The notes: generated by a model not told the origin, from the sequence alone. DNA of 37,263 nucleotides from a gamma proteobacterium HTCC5015 (GCA_000155715.1 DS990607.1:1233-38495), one strand, 5' to 3'. Positions 17,130 through 26,347 are shown, counted from the stretch's first letter. A program made the numbers and translations.

Positions 17130-18623
17130 ATGGACAGTTTGCGTTGGGTCTTGCTGATTATTGGCATAGCGATAGTGGCCGCTGTGGCGGCCTTTACCCT
17201 GTGGCAAAAACAACGCAGTCGCGCTTCTACTCAGGAGCTGCGCGACTGGCCCGATGACCGCGCTGGCGACGAAGTGGACTACGACGATTTGCCGAGCTTG
17301 GAACAGCTTCAAGCGGCGCGCGCTCAACACGCCGCCGAGGGCGCTTCGCTGCCCCCGCTAGAGCGCGATGTGGTGGAGGAAATTCGCGCCGCCGATGTCG
17401 AGCGAGATGCCCGCCGCGATGAGGAGTCGTGGCTGCCCCCTGCGGACGACGAACCCGCCGCCGAAGCGGATGCCAGCCCCTATGCGGAAGGTTTAAAGCG
17501 CCACTTTCAGTCTGAGGCATCAAGCTCGCCCAGCGAGCCCGAAGAGCAGACGCCTCAAGCCGAGTCCGAGGCCGATCGCCCGGAACCCCAGCTAGGTACC
17601 ACGACAGGGGTCGAGGCGATGGCCGACGATGAGCGCCAAAGTCCCCAGTTGTCGGCCTCTGAAGTCGACGCTCAGCGCCCCGAGCCCTCGTTGGGCGAGA
17701 CTGACTCGTCGACGCCGATAGATTCAGCGCAGACACAATCCTCTGAGCCTCGCTCAGCGCCCCAGCCAGAGCCTAGCAGGGGCGCTCAAGCTGCAAGCGA
17801 GGACGAGAAGGCCTCGGCTGCAACAGAGCCCCCACAGCAGGCAGCGCTCTTTGCCGATGAGCCCGCTACGGCACCACCCAAGGTGCCAGCGCCGAAAAAG
17901 CGCCGCGAGAAGCCACTCAGTACCGAGCGAGAAAAGCCATCGGTGCAGCAGACCAGTGCCGAGGAAGAGGCGGCCATGGTGGCCCGCGCGGCACGCCAGC
18001 GAGTGGAAGAGGCGGCGCGTCTTCAGGCTGAGCAAAATGCGGCCAAAGCGGACTCGCCGACGTCGAGTGCGCCGTCTTCTTCGACCGCATCAGCGACCTC
18101 CGAAAGCGATAAAAAACCGGTTGAAGCGGTTAGTTCGGGCACACAAGGCCAGACAAAACAGCGCAGGGCGGATAGAGCCACCGAGACGAGCAAAACCAAA
18201 GAAGAAGTGGTCGTTCTGTATTTAAAAGCGAAAGATTCGATTGGTCTCTACGGCCCGGAAATTGTTCGCTGCCTTGAAGCGATGGGTTTTAAGCACGGCG
18301 ATATGGATATTTACCACTATCAATCGGCGGGGCAGCGCATTGTCAGCGTGGCCAATATCGAAAAGCCCGGCACCTTTGACCCCGACAATATGACGGGCAT
18401 GACAACGCCGGGGCTCGCCCTGTTTTTACAATTGCGCCCCGAGAGCGATTTTGAGTTTAGCGAACAAGTGCTGGTGAAATCGGCTAAGTACATGGCCAGT
18501 CAACTCAAGGCCACGGTACTAGACGGCCAGCGCAAGCCGCTCGATGCTAAAGGCGAGCAAGCTCTGCGCCTTCGCATTCGCACCATTCAAAGCGATTTTC
18601 AAGGCGCTTCCACGCGCTCTTAA
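17130..18623 (+). CDS. zipA: Cell division protein ZipA
   Basis: 497 residues, longer than E. coli ZipA (328). The N-terminal membrane anchor is at residues 5-24 (WVLLIIGIAIVAAVAAFTLW), followed by a basic stretch, then an unusually long linker of about 330 residues rich in Glu, Ser, Pro, Gln and Ala, and a C-terminal FtsZ-binding domain from about residue 357 (VVVLYLKAKDSIGLYGPEIV, MTTPGLALFLQLRPES, LDAKGEQALRLRI). ZipA tethers FtsZ to the inner membrane at the division site. GGGGAGGGTGA precedes the ATG. The linker length varies widely in the family, so this is not a fault. It sits between smc and, after an inserted gene, ligA. Confidence 0.95.
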   Translation: MDSLRWVLLIIGIAIVAAVAAFTLWQKQRSRASTQELRDWPDDRAGDEVDYDDLPSLEQLQAARAQHAAEGASLPPLERDVVEEIRAADVERDARRDEESWLPPADDEPAAEADASPYAEGLKRHFQSEASSSPSEPEEQTPQAESEADRPEPQLGTTTGVEAMADDERQSPQLSASEVDAQRPEPSLGETDSSTPIDSAQTQSSEPRSAPQPEPSRGAQAASEDEKASAATEPPQQAALFADEPATAPPKVPAPKKRREKPLSTEREKPSVQQTSAEEEAAMVARAARQRVEEAARLQAEQNAAKADSPTSSAPSSSTASATSESDKKPVEAVSSGTQGQTKQRRADRATETSKTKEEVVVLYLKAKDSIGLYGPEIVRCLEAMGFKHGDMDIYHYQSAGQRIVSVANIEKPGTFDPDNMTGMTTPGLALFLQLRPESDFEFSEQVLVKSAKYMASQLKATVLDGQRKPLDAKGEQALRLRIRTIQSDFQGASTRS

Positions 18624-18647
18624 TGCAATTCGTCTATAAAAAATAAT

Positions 18648-19049
18648 ATGAAAAATATATTTAGAGTATTAGTAGTTACATCTTTATTGCTTTATTTCAT
18701 ATTTTTGATCACTGATTACTTCAGTGTTTATATTTACGGTAGGGATATTCTTAACGCACTGGAGTGGAGAGGGCATACAGCTAAAGTTAGTTGGGCTAGC
18801 AGCTTATTTTATCCAGTCGTTTTCCTGTACATACTGGCTTCAGTCGGGTTGGTTTTATTTAAAAAATGGGCGAGAAGCTTATTTTTATTTCTAACACTAT
18901 TTAATACATTAATGCTTCCATTCTATGGGCTTGTCGTGGAAGGCCACTATCATGCCTTTTTAGGCGCATTAATAACCCTCATAGATGGCTCTATTATTAC
19001 GCTCGCATACCTATCTAGCTTGGGTAGGCAGTTTAGTAAAATTGCATAA
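18648..19049 (+). CDS. AT-rich small membrane protein of unknown function inserted between zipA and ligA
   Basis: 133 residues with four probable transmembrane segments at about 5-30, 48-68, 76-95 and 100-124, separated by short charged loops (YGRDILNALEWRGHTAK, KKWARS). I recognise no family. Its base composition and codon use (many ATA, TTA, AGA, TTT) are strikingly more AT-rich than smc, zipA and ligA around it, and the flanking ~25 and ~60 bases are AT-rich too, pointing to recent acquisition. No clear ribosome-binding site precedes the ATG (AAAAAATAAT). It is in the same direction as the cluster, so it could be co-transcribed. No inverted repeats or mobility genes are evident at its borders. 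Confidence 0.7.
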   Translation: MKNIFRVLVVTSLLLYFIFLITDYFSVYIYGRDILNALEWRGHTAKVSWASSLFYPVVFLYILASVGLVLFKKWARSLFLFLTLFNTLMLPFYGLVVEGHYHAFLGALITLIDGSIITLAYLSSLGRQFSKIA

Positions 19050-19101
19050 CAATTTATCTAAGCAAAAACTTTGGTTGGCAGCTGGTTTGTGTGTTTAGTG
19101 A

Positions 19102-21132
<2,031 letters not shown>

Positions 21133-21174
21133 GTCGGATTTATGCCCTTAAGGGTACTTCAGTCCGAAGATTGG

Positions 21175-21247
21175 CCACAGAGTTACGAAGCACACAGAGA
21201 AAACCGTGCCATTCTGGAAAGTGCGAAGCACTTATTCGGAATCTCTT
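21175..21247 (+). repeat. Composite intergenic repeat, copy 2
   Basis: CCACAGAG...CACACAGAG at 21175-21201 is followed by the imperfect palindrome ATTCTGGAAAGTGC...GCACTTATTCGGAAT at 21211-21242. The arm changes are compensatory (GTGC/GCAC here, GCGC/GCGC in copy 1), which suggests the stem is maintained. A GTCGG...TCCGA palindrome-like stretch precedes it at 21133-21168. Confidence 0.72.
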
Positions 21248-21272
21248 TGAAAAACTGAATGGGGTATAAACC

Positions 21273-21617
21273 ATGAACGATCGGATTTACCAGGCACTGA
21301 TTGCTTTGTTGGGACTCGGTTTTGCTACCGTGTTTGCAGTGCTTGTGATACCACCTCTCATCGAATTGGGTGACCCCATTGCCGCTGCGGCCGGGGGCTT
21401 TGTGAACCCCTTTGCCTCGGGCTACTCTACGGACGTTATTATGTGTTGGTGTGTGCTCTCGGTCTGGGTGGTGTACGAAGCTAAGGCTGTGGGCGTGCGT
21501 CATGGTTGGGTTGCACTGGCTTTGGGCGTCGTCCCGGGTGTGGCCACCGGCTTCGCGGTTTACCTACTATTACGTCACCGACAAACTCAGACTGTATTGG
21601 GAGCCAACCATGAGTGA
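21273..21617 (+). CDS. DUF2834-like small membrane protein
   Basis: 114 residues with three hydrophobic segments (about 7-30, 50-68, 78-100). The layout, with a short N-terminal helix, a central NPFASGYSTDVIMCW segment and a C-terminal LALGVVPGVATGFAVYLLLR helix, resembles DUF2834 proteins, a small membrane family without known function. The stop codon overlaps the start of the next gene in ATGAGTGA, so the two are translationally coupled. A GGGG stretch lies about 11 bases before the ATG. The family assignment is from memory of the domain pattern. Confidence 0.65.
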   Translation: MNDRIYQALIALLGLGFATVFAVLVIPPLIELGDPIAAAAGGFVNPFASGYSTDVIMCWCVLSVWVVYEAKAVGVRHGWVALALGVVPGVATGFAVYLLLRHRQTQTVLGANHE

Positions 21618-22047
21618 GATCATCATCCGCTACGCCCATTTCTTAAGTATTTTCGTGCTGTTTGCTCTGCTGACTGCTGAGCACTTGTTGCTTAAACCTC
21701 AGGTGAGCCGAGCGGACATGAAGCGTTTAGGGATTATTGATATCGCCTACGGCGTGACGGCGCTGGTGGTGCTCGCCGCTGGTTTGGCGTTGTGGATGGG
21801 CGTGGGCAAGCCCGCCGAGTTTTATACGAAAAACCCCGTGTTTCACGCTAAGTTTGGCCTGTTTATTTTAATTGGTTTGCTTTCCATTGCTCCTACCGTG
21901 TTTTTTATCAAGCAACGCAAAACCACGGCCGAGAGCATCACCGTGCCTAAGTCACTGATCCATATCGTCCGCCTTGAACTCACTTTGTTAGTGGCGATGC
22001 CACTTCTTGCGGTGTTGATGGCCAAAGGCATTGGCTTGCCGTCGTGA
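21610..22047 (+). CDS. DUF2214-like membrane protein
   Basis: 145 residues with four hydrophobic segments (about 8-25, 48-66, 78-97, 118-138). The pattern IRYAHFLSIFVLFALLTAEHLLL, GITALV-like DIAYGVTALVVLAAGLALWMGVGKP and FHAKFGLFILIGLLSIAPTVFFI resembles DUF2214 proteins. Conserved His residues in the first and third segments could bind haem or metal, but that is speculation. It overlaps the preceding gene by 8 bases (ATGAGTGA). Followed by a CACAGAG-type repeat and the insertion sequence. Confidence 0.72.
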   Translation: MSEIIIRYAHFLSIFVLFALLTAEHLLLKPQVSRADMKRLGIIDIAYGVTALVVLAAGLALWMGVGKPAEFYTKNPVFHAKFGLFILIGLLSIAPTVFFIKQRKTTAESITVPKSLIHIVRLELTLLVAMPLLAVLMAKGIGLPS

Positions 22048-22050
22048 TGT

Positions 22051-22080
22051 TAGCCACTGAGGGCACAGAGAACACAGAGG
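22051..22080 (+). repeat. CACAGAG-type repeat
   Basis: TAGCCACTGAGGGCACAGAG followed by AACACAGAGG, immediately after the DUF2214 stop. It matches the reverse complement of 23489-23518 almost base for base. The remaining ~50 bases up to the insertion sequence contain no gene. Confidence 0.6.
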
Positions 22081-22170
22081 GATGAAGTAAGGAGGAACGC
22101 AGAGTGATTTTCGTCTTTCCTTGGTCTTTTTGTAATCCCCCCATTTTTAACCGTCCGTATGAGTAGAGGG

Positions 22171-22968
22171 TTAGCTTACTTGTAGCAGTTGGGCAGGTGG
22201 GATCCCGCCGATGGCCGAGTTTGGCCGTTCATTATTGTATTCCCAGAGCCATTGTGTGGCCAGCAGTTGAGCGTGGGGCACGCTGTTGAACTCGTGAAGA
22301 TCTAACCATTCGTGGCGTGCGGTTCGGTTAAAACGTTCAATATAGGCATTTTGAGTTGGCTTCCCCGGCTGGATGTAGATCAGTGTTATCCGCTTTCTGT
22401 TTGCCCACTCCACCAAGGCTTGCGAAATGTACTCAGGCCCATTGTCACACCTCAAAGCTGCGGGCTTTCCGCGCCATTCAATGATCTGCTCAAGGGCTCG
22501 AATGACTCGGGCCGTAGGTAGCGAAAGGTCGACCTCAATACCCAAGCCTTCACGATTGTAGTCATCCAGTACATTGAAAGTTCTCACAGTTTTACCGCTG
22601 ACAAGCTGATCGCTCATAAAGTCCATCGACCAGACTTGGTTGGGGGCGATCGGCACAGCCAACTCACCGGGATAGTCTCGCTTGATCCGTCGTTTGGGTT
22701 TAATCCGCAGGTTTAATTCGAGTTCGCGATAAATGCGATACACGCGCTTGTGGTTCCATCGATAACCTTTGACGTTGCGCAGGTACAAAAAACACAAGCC
22801 AAACCCCCAACGCTTATGCGTTTGGGTCAGCTTCAGCAGCCAGTCAGCAATGACGGCGTTCTCACCACCTAGCACAGGCTGGTAGCGGTAACAGGTCTCG
22901 CTGATACTGTAGACCTCGCAGGCCAGTCGAATGCTGATGCCATGCTTGGCCACACCGCTCTTGGCCAT
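22171..22968 (-). CDS. IS3-family transposase, OrfB (DDE integrase domain)
   Basis: 265 residues from the first ATG; the same frame is open back through the frameshift site, so it is probably made mostly as an OrfAB fusion of about 350 residues. It has the HTH_21-like region (WGFGLCFLYLRNVKGYRWNHKRVYRIYRELELNLRIKP) and the integrase core with the DDE residues in WSMDFM, LRCDNGPEYIS and GKPTQNAYIERFNR, then a C-terminal NNERPNSAIGG motif. It performs strand transfer of the element. It is preceded by orfA on the same strand. No frameshift or stop within the core. Confidence 0.95.
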   Translation of the reverse strand: MAKSGVAKHGISIRLACEVYSISETCYRYQPVLGGENAVIADWLLKLTQTHKRWGFGLCFLYLRNVKGYRWNHKRVYRIYRELELNLRIKPKRRIKRDYPGELAVPIAPNQVWSMDFMSDQLVSGKTVRTFNVLDDYNREGLGIEVDLSLPTARVIRALEQIIEWRGKPAALRCDNGPEYISQALVEWANRKRITLIYIQPGKPTQNAYIERFNRTARHEWLDLHEFNSVPHAQLLATQWLWEYNNERPNSAIGGIPPAQLLQVS

Positions 22969-22988
22969 CTCTCGACGGGAAGATGGCC

Positions 22989-23255
22989 TTACAGCTTTCC
23001 CTCAAGCGCTTCCTGACGAAGATCCGCTTTGATCCGCTCTTCGGCGTACATTTTCTTGAGCCGAGCATTCTCCGCCTCTAGCTCTTTCATACGTTTCATT
23101 AGAGACGCGTCCATGCCGCCAAACTTGGCCCGCCACCGGTAGACCAACGCCGTGCTGACGTTGTGCTCTCGGGCTAACTCAGCCACCGGTACGCCCGCTT
23201 CGTGCTGTTTTAAAATCGCCAGAATCTGGCTGTCGGAAAATCGAGACTTCTTCAT
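22989..23255 (-). CDS. IS3-family transposase, OrfA
   Basis: 88 residues. The N-terminal helix-turn-helix (SRFSDSQILAILKQHEAGVPVAELAREHNVSTALVYRWRAKFGG) binds the element ends. It is followed by a leucine-zipper-like coiled coil (MKRMKELEAENARLKKMYAEERIKADL) used for multimerisation. It ends with EALEGKL-stop, at the frameshift site joining it to OrfB. AGGAGCG lies 8 bases or so before the ATG at 23255. Confidence 0.93.
   Translation of the reverse strand: MKKSRFSDSQILAILKQHEAGVPVAELAREHNVSTALVYRWRAKFGGMDASLMKRMKELEAENARLKKMYAEERIKADLRQEALEGKL
22995..23001 (-). promoter_or_regulatory. Programmed -1 ribosomal frameshift heptamer G GGA AAG
   Basis: In the OrfA frame the codons read GAG GGA AAG CTG TAA. 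The heptamer fits X-XXY-YYZ. A -1 slip continues as GCT GTA AGG CCA into the OrfB frame, giving ...LEGK-AVRPSSRREMAKSG. This is the classical IS3 way of making OrfAB. Confidence 0.75.
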
Positions 23256-23356
23256 TATTCGCTCCTTATGCGATCATTGTAAAAGTCTCTACTCAAAACC
23301 TCGATGGTTTTTTGGGGGGATTACATTTTCTACCTCGCCGTTGCCTGCAGGACAAA

Positions 23357-23423
23357 GTAGGAGCAGGCTTGCCCGCGAAAGGTTTTCAGGTTTGGGCTGC
23401 TTCGCCTGCAAGCAGGCTCCTAC
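23357..23423. repeat. GTAGGAGC palindromic repeat
   Basis: GTAGGAGCAGGCTTGC (23357-23372) pairs with GCAAGCAGGCTCCTAC (23408-23423), with two mismatches, around a loop of about 35 bases. It is related to the GTAGGAGCCTGCCCTGC elements at 25962 and 26289 and to the REP-like GTAGGAGC palindromes common in pseudomonads. Confidence 0.65.
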
Positions 23424-23443
23424 GGGTTCCATGAACTGGCCCC

Positions 23444-23518
23444 GAGATTCCGGATAAGCGCTCTGCGCTTTCCGGAATGAAACTATTTGCTCTGTGTTCT
23501 CTGTGCCCTCTGTGGCTA
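23444..23518 (-). repeat. Composite intergenic repeat, copy 3 (inverted)
   Basis: On the minus strand it reads GCCACAGAGGGCACAGAGAA then, a few bases on, ATTCCGGAAAGCGC...GCGCTTATCCGGAAT. It is the same two modules in the same order as 1646-1752 and 21175-21247. It lies just downstream of the AidB-like gene. Confidence 0.75.
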
Positions 23519-23524
23519 ACGCAT

Positions 23525-25252
23525 TCAATCCAGTTTGGGCCGTGCCCGTTCGATGATGGCGCGGCAGTCGATGTCGGCGGGCAGGTTGCCAAAGCTCAGT
23601 CCGCGCTGTTCGCCGAGGCGGGCGCGGCAGAAGGCGTTGTAGATCAGTTCGTTGCCCATCAGGATGAGCTGGCAGGCCTGCATCTGGCGGGCCATGTGCT
23701 CGACAATGCTGCGGGCGCGGAATTGGAAGTTCTCGAAATCGCTCAGTTGCGACTTTAGCGCCGCTAGGCTGGCATCGTACTCGGCTTGTCGGCTGCTGGC
23801 CTTTTCCAGCTCGGCGATAAAGGTGTCCAACACTTCGGGAGCTTTGCCTACCGCGCGCAGCACATCCAAGCATTGGACATTGCCGCTGCCCTCCCAAATG
23901 GAGTTGACGGGCGCCTCGCGATAGAGCCTCGACATAATAGACTCCTCAACATAGCCAATCCCGCCCAAACACTCCTGAGATTCGCCAATGTGGTGGGTAG
24001 CTCGCTTGCAGATCCAGTACTTACCTACGGCGGTGGTCAGGCGCACGAGATTTTGCTCTTGTTCGTCCTCGGGGGTGTCCAGTGCCGTGGCTAAGCGCAT
24101 GGTCATCGCCAGCGCCCCTTCGACTTCCAAGCAGAGGTCGGCTGCTACATTTTGCATCAGTGGCTGCTCGATGAGTCGCTTGCCCATGACTTCGCGGTGG
24201 GCAATGTGATGCGTGACCTGTGCTACGGCTTGGCGCATTAAAGAGGTGGAGCCAATCATGCAGTCGTAGCGTGTGAGGGCGACCATTTCGATAATGGTGG
24301 GCACACCTCGACCTTCATCGCCGAGCATCCAAGCAAAGGCACCGCGAAATTCTACTTCGCTGGAGGCGTTGGAGCGGTTGCCCATTTTGTCTTTAAGACG
24401 CTGAATGTAGAACTCGTTGCGCGAGCCATCGGGGCGCCAGCGCGGCAGTAAAAAGCAAGAGAGACCGCTCTCGGTTTGGGCGAGGGTGAGAAAGGCATCG
24501 CACATAGGGGCCGAGCAAAACCATTTGTGGCCGACAATTTCGTACTCGGCGCCCGCGCCCTCTTTATCGCCCATAGGATAGGCGTAGCTGGTATTGGCGC
24601 GCACATCAGTACCGCCCTGTTTCTCCGTCATGGCCATGCCGATGGTCGCGCCCCGTTTTTTATCGATGGGCTGGAAGCTGGGGTCGTACTCGCGGCTGAG
24701 GATTTTGGGCAGCCACTGTTTGGCGACGGAGGGCGTTTTTTGAATGGCGGGCACGCAGGCAAACGTCATGGTCAGTGGGCAGGCGCTGCCCGCTTCGTTC
24801 TGGTTATACAGATAGTTCATGGCCAGACGCACGGCGTGGGCGCCCTTCTGGGGGGTGTTCCACGGGGCCGCGTGAATGTTGTGCTCGATCGCCAGCGCCA
24901 TTAAGTCGTGGTAGGCCGGGTGAAAGTCGACGCGGTCGATGCGATGGCCGTAGCGGTCGTGGGAGTGGAACTCGGGTTTGTTTTCGTTGGCCTGAAAGCC
25001 GCGCTCGATCCACTCGGCTCGCCCGAGCAAGTCGCCGATGCGAGTGACTGCCTCCACACCCCAATCGCCACCCGCGTGATGTAGCGCATCGACGAGGGGT
25101 TGGTCTTGCTCAAAGGTATTAAAATCTTCGAGGTGCGGCGGCTGGTTAAACACTTCGTGGGTCTCGGAAATGACTATAGCGCTGGCTTCCAGTTCGTGTT
25201 CATGGTTGTGTGAATCGTTGTTCAGCGTTTGATTTTCGGCTTGTTCACTCAT
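23525..25252 (-). CDS. AidB-like acyl-CoA dehydrogenase family flavoprotein
   Basis: 575 residues. It follows the AidB layout: THEVFNQPPHLEDFN near residue 31, then FHPAYHDLM, CPLTMTFACVPAI, IGMAMTEKQGGTDVRANT (FAD site), HKWFCSAPMCDAF, RLKDKMGNRSNASSEVEF, and GGIGYVEESIMSRLYREAPVNSIWEGSGNVQCLDVLR near the C-terminus. E. coli AidB is an FAD protein induced in the alkylation response and binds DNA; relatives act as isovaleryl-CoA dehydrogenases. The role here is undetermined. Compared with E. coli AidB it has about 28 extra N-terminal residues, rich in His, Glu and Asn. ATG 25252 overlaps the stop of the TetR gene in ATGAGTGA, so the two are coupled. Confidence 0.88.
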   Translation of the reverse strand: MSEQAENQTLNNDSHNHEHELEASAIVISETHEVFNQPPHLEDFNTFEQDQPLVDALHHAGGDWGVEAVTRIGDLLGRAEWIERGFQANENKPEFHSHDRYGHRIDRVDFHPAYHDLMALAIEHNIHAAPWNTPQKGAHAVRLAMNYLYNQNEAGSACPLTMTFACVPAIQKTPSVAKQWLPKILSREYDPSFQPIDKKRGATIGMAMTEKQGGTDVRANTSYAYPMGDKEGAGAEYEIVGHKWFCSAPMCDAFLTLAQTESGLSCFLLPRWRPDGSRNEFYIQRLKDKMGNRSNASSEVEFRGAFAWMLGDEGRGVPTIIEMVALTRYDCMIGSTSLMRQAVAQVTHHIAHREVMGKRLIEQPLMQNVAADLCLEVEGALAMTMRLATALDTPEDEQEQNLVRLTTAVGKYWICKRATHHIGESQECLGGIGYVEESIMSRLYREAPVNSIWEGSGNVQCLDVLRAVGKAPEVLDTFIAELEKASSRQAEYDASLAALKSQLSDFENFQFRARSIVEHMARQMQACQLILMGNELIYNAFCRARLGEQRGLSFGNLPADIDCRAIIERARPKLD

Positions 25253-25859
25253 GGGATCCTCCACCTATAGCTCGTAGACAAAATTGGGTGAGTTGGCTGC
25301 GCAGCTCAGAGAGTGACGCGGTGTTCACTCCTTGACTAGCAGGTTTGATAAGGCACTCCGCCACCGTGCCGACGAGGGCCTCGGCGCTGATGGTGGCATT
25401 TTGAGCGGGCAGCTCCTGTCGAGCGATACCCTGTTCGATCACTTGTGCAAAGACTTTTGCGTAGCGCTCGCGGTAGTCGAGTCGCTCGGCTTCTAGTTCG
25501 GGGCCGACGGGTTCGGCGATGAGGGCGTGAGCCAGTTGGGGGCGCGTCAGTGCGCGATCGACAAAGCTGTGTAGGCCGTGCTCCAACTGTTCGGCCACGT
25601 TGTGACCCTCTGCCAATTGCTGTTTCAGCGTGTCGACTTCCCGCTGGGTATAGTGGCGGAAGAGCGCGCAGCACAGCTCGGCGCGATTTTTGTAGTAGCG
25701 GTAAAGCGTACCTGTGGCCAAGCCAGCGCGTTCGGCGACCGTCTGCATCTGCACGGCGGCAAAACCGCCTTCCACCAAGCACTTCTGGGCGGCGGCAAAC
25801 AGGCGGGCGTGGGTGGCGCGCTTGCGCGCTTGGGTATGCTGAGTCTCACGGTATGCCAT
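25245..25859 (-). CDS. TetR-family transcriptional regulator
   Basis: 204 residues. The N-terminal helix-turn-helix (about 12-60) contains LFAAAQKCLVEGGFAAVQMQTVAERAGLATGTLYRYYKNRAEL, the TetR signature; the rest is the helical ligand-binding domain. It overlaps the AidB-like gene by 8 bases (ATGAGTGA), so the two form one operon and the enzyme is the likely target. A 26-bp dyad touching the start codon is a candidate autoregulatory operator. By analogy with TetR proteins next to acyl-CoA dehydrogenases, an acyl-CoA could be the inducer, but this is a guess. Confidence 0.92.
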   Translation of the reverse strand: MAYRETQHTQARKRATHARLFAAAQKCLVEGGFAAVQMQTVAERAGLATGTLYRYYKNRAELCCALFRHYTQREVDTLKQQLAEGHNVAEQLEHGLHSFVDRALTRPQLAHALIAEPVGPELEAERLDYRERYAKVFAQVIEQGIARQELPAQNATISAEALVGTVAECLIKPASQGVNTASLSELRSQLTQFCLRAIGGGSHE

Positions 25860-25883
25860 AAAGTGAACACTAGTTCATTTTAT
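25858..25883. promoter_or_regulatory. Candidate TetR operator (26-bp dyad)
   Basis: ATAAA-x-TGAAC-ACTA-GTTCA-x-TTTAT, arms symmetrical around a 4-base centre, with one unpaired base in each arm. The left end overlaps the TetR start codon (CAT at 25857-25859), so bound protein would block the promoter or early elongation of the tetR-aidB-like operon. Confidence 0.6.
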
Positions 25884-25911
25884 GGGGTTTGGCAATGTGG
25901 GGAAGCAGAGT

Positions 25912-25986
25912 TCATTCTGAACTCGATTCAGAATCTCCCAACCGAAGGGCCCTAGGCAGCTGTAGGAGCCTGCCCTGCAGGCGAAT
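25912..25986 (+). repeat. 75-bp direct repeat, copy A (contains GTAGGAGCCTGC)
   Basis: TCATTCTGAACTCGATTCAG ... AATCTCCCAACCGAAGGGCC ... TGTAGGAGCCTGCCCTGCAG GCGAAT. Copy B at 26239-26313 matches over its whole length with scattered changes in the first third and around the GGGCCC stretch. The two copies are 327 bases apart in the gene-free interval between tetR and ndh. Confidence 0.75.
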
Positions 25987-26020
25987 TTTGTGCGGCTCCG
26001 CCTAGGTGATTGAATGTCGG

Positions 26021-26074
26021 GACTGCCCCCCGACAGGGCAGTCACTTTCTTTTCTACAGCGAAAAGAAAGTGAC
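26021..26074. repeat. Twin hairpins: GACTGCCC/GGGCAGTC and a 14-bp perfect stem
   Basis: GACTGCCC (26021-26028) pairs with GGGCAGTC (26036-26043). Next to it GTCACTTTCTTTTC (26041-26054) pairs perfectly with GAAAAGAAAGTGAC (26061-26074) around loop TACAGC. The two stems share three bases, so they may be alternative. The stretch that follows to about 26200 can be translated (KESDQRKRH-like) but belongs to a dispersed repeat known as spurious ORFs in many gammaproteobacteria. Confidence 0.7.
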
Positions 26075-26238
26075 CAAAGAAAGCGCCACCTAAGCGCCAC
26101 ACCCTTCGGGTTCCCTGCGATGCTCGCCAAAAACGGCGCCTGCGGAACTCGCAAAACCAACGGTTTTGCTCAGACAGTCCTCGGCTTCACCCGTTTTTGC
26201 CTGCGCGTCTCGGTGTGGCAATAGGTTTTAAACGCCCG

Positions 26239-26347
26239 TCATTCCCAACTGGATTTGGAATCTCCCAACCGAAGGGGCCCAAGTCCCTGTAGGAGCCTGC
26301 CCTGCAGGCGAATGTGTAGGAAATTCGCGTGCGGGGCACGCTCCTAC
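26239..26347 (+). repeat. 75-bp direct repeat, copy B, extended by a GTAGGAGC/GCTCCTAC palindrome
   Basis: The copy B unit (26239-26313) ends in GTAGGAGCCTGCCCTGCAGG CGAAT. Beyond it GCTCCTAC (26340-26347) pairs with GTAGGAGC (26289-26296), closing a larger palindrome. The interval 25860-26396 as a whole holds only these repeats and no credible gene. Confidence 0.72.

Larger units (their letters stand above)
22131..23325 (-). mobile_element. Complete IS3-family insertion sequence, 1195 bp
   Basis: Both ends carry the perfect 13-bp inverted repeat TGTAATCCCCCCA (22131-22143, and its complement at 23313-23325), after which the ends stay partly similar. It is flanked on both sides by TTTT (22127-22130 and 23326-23329), consistent with a 4-bp target duplication, although T runs make this less decisive. 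Inside are orfA and orfB of an IS3-type transposase with a -1 frameshift signal. A 4-bp duplication and the orfA/orfB sequence pattern fit the IS407-like branch of IS3. All catalytic residues are present, so the copy may be active. Confidence 0.93.

Noticed and set aside
22171-23255. OrfA/OrfB split as a disabling frameshift (pseudogene)
   Set aside because: The -1 slippery heptamer at 22995-23001 explains the frame change, and all catalytic motifs are intact.
23289-23897. 202-residue frame over the end of the AidB-like gene
   Set aside because: Shadow frame of the dehydrogenase extended through a repeat; no support as a gene.
26006-26224. 72-residue open frame in the repeat block between tetR and ndh
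   Set aside because: The translation corresponds to a dispersed hairpin-containing repeat known to give spurious proteins; no ribosome-binding site.
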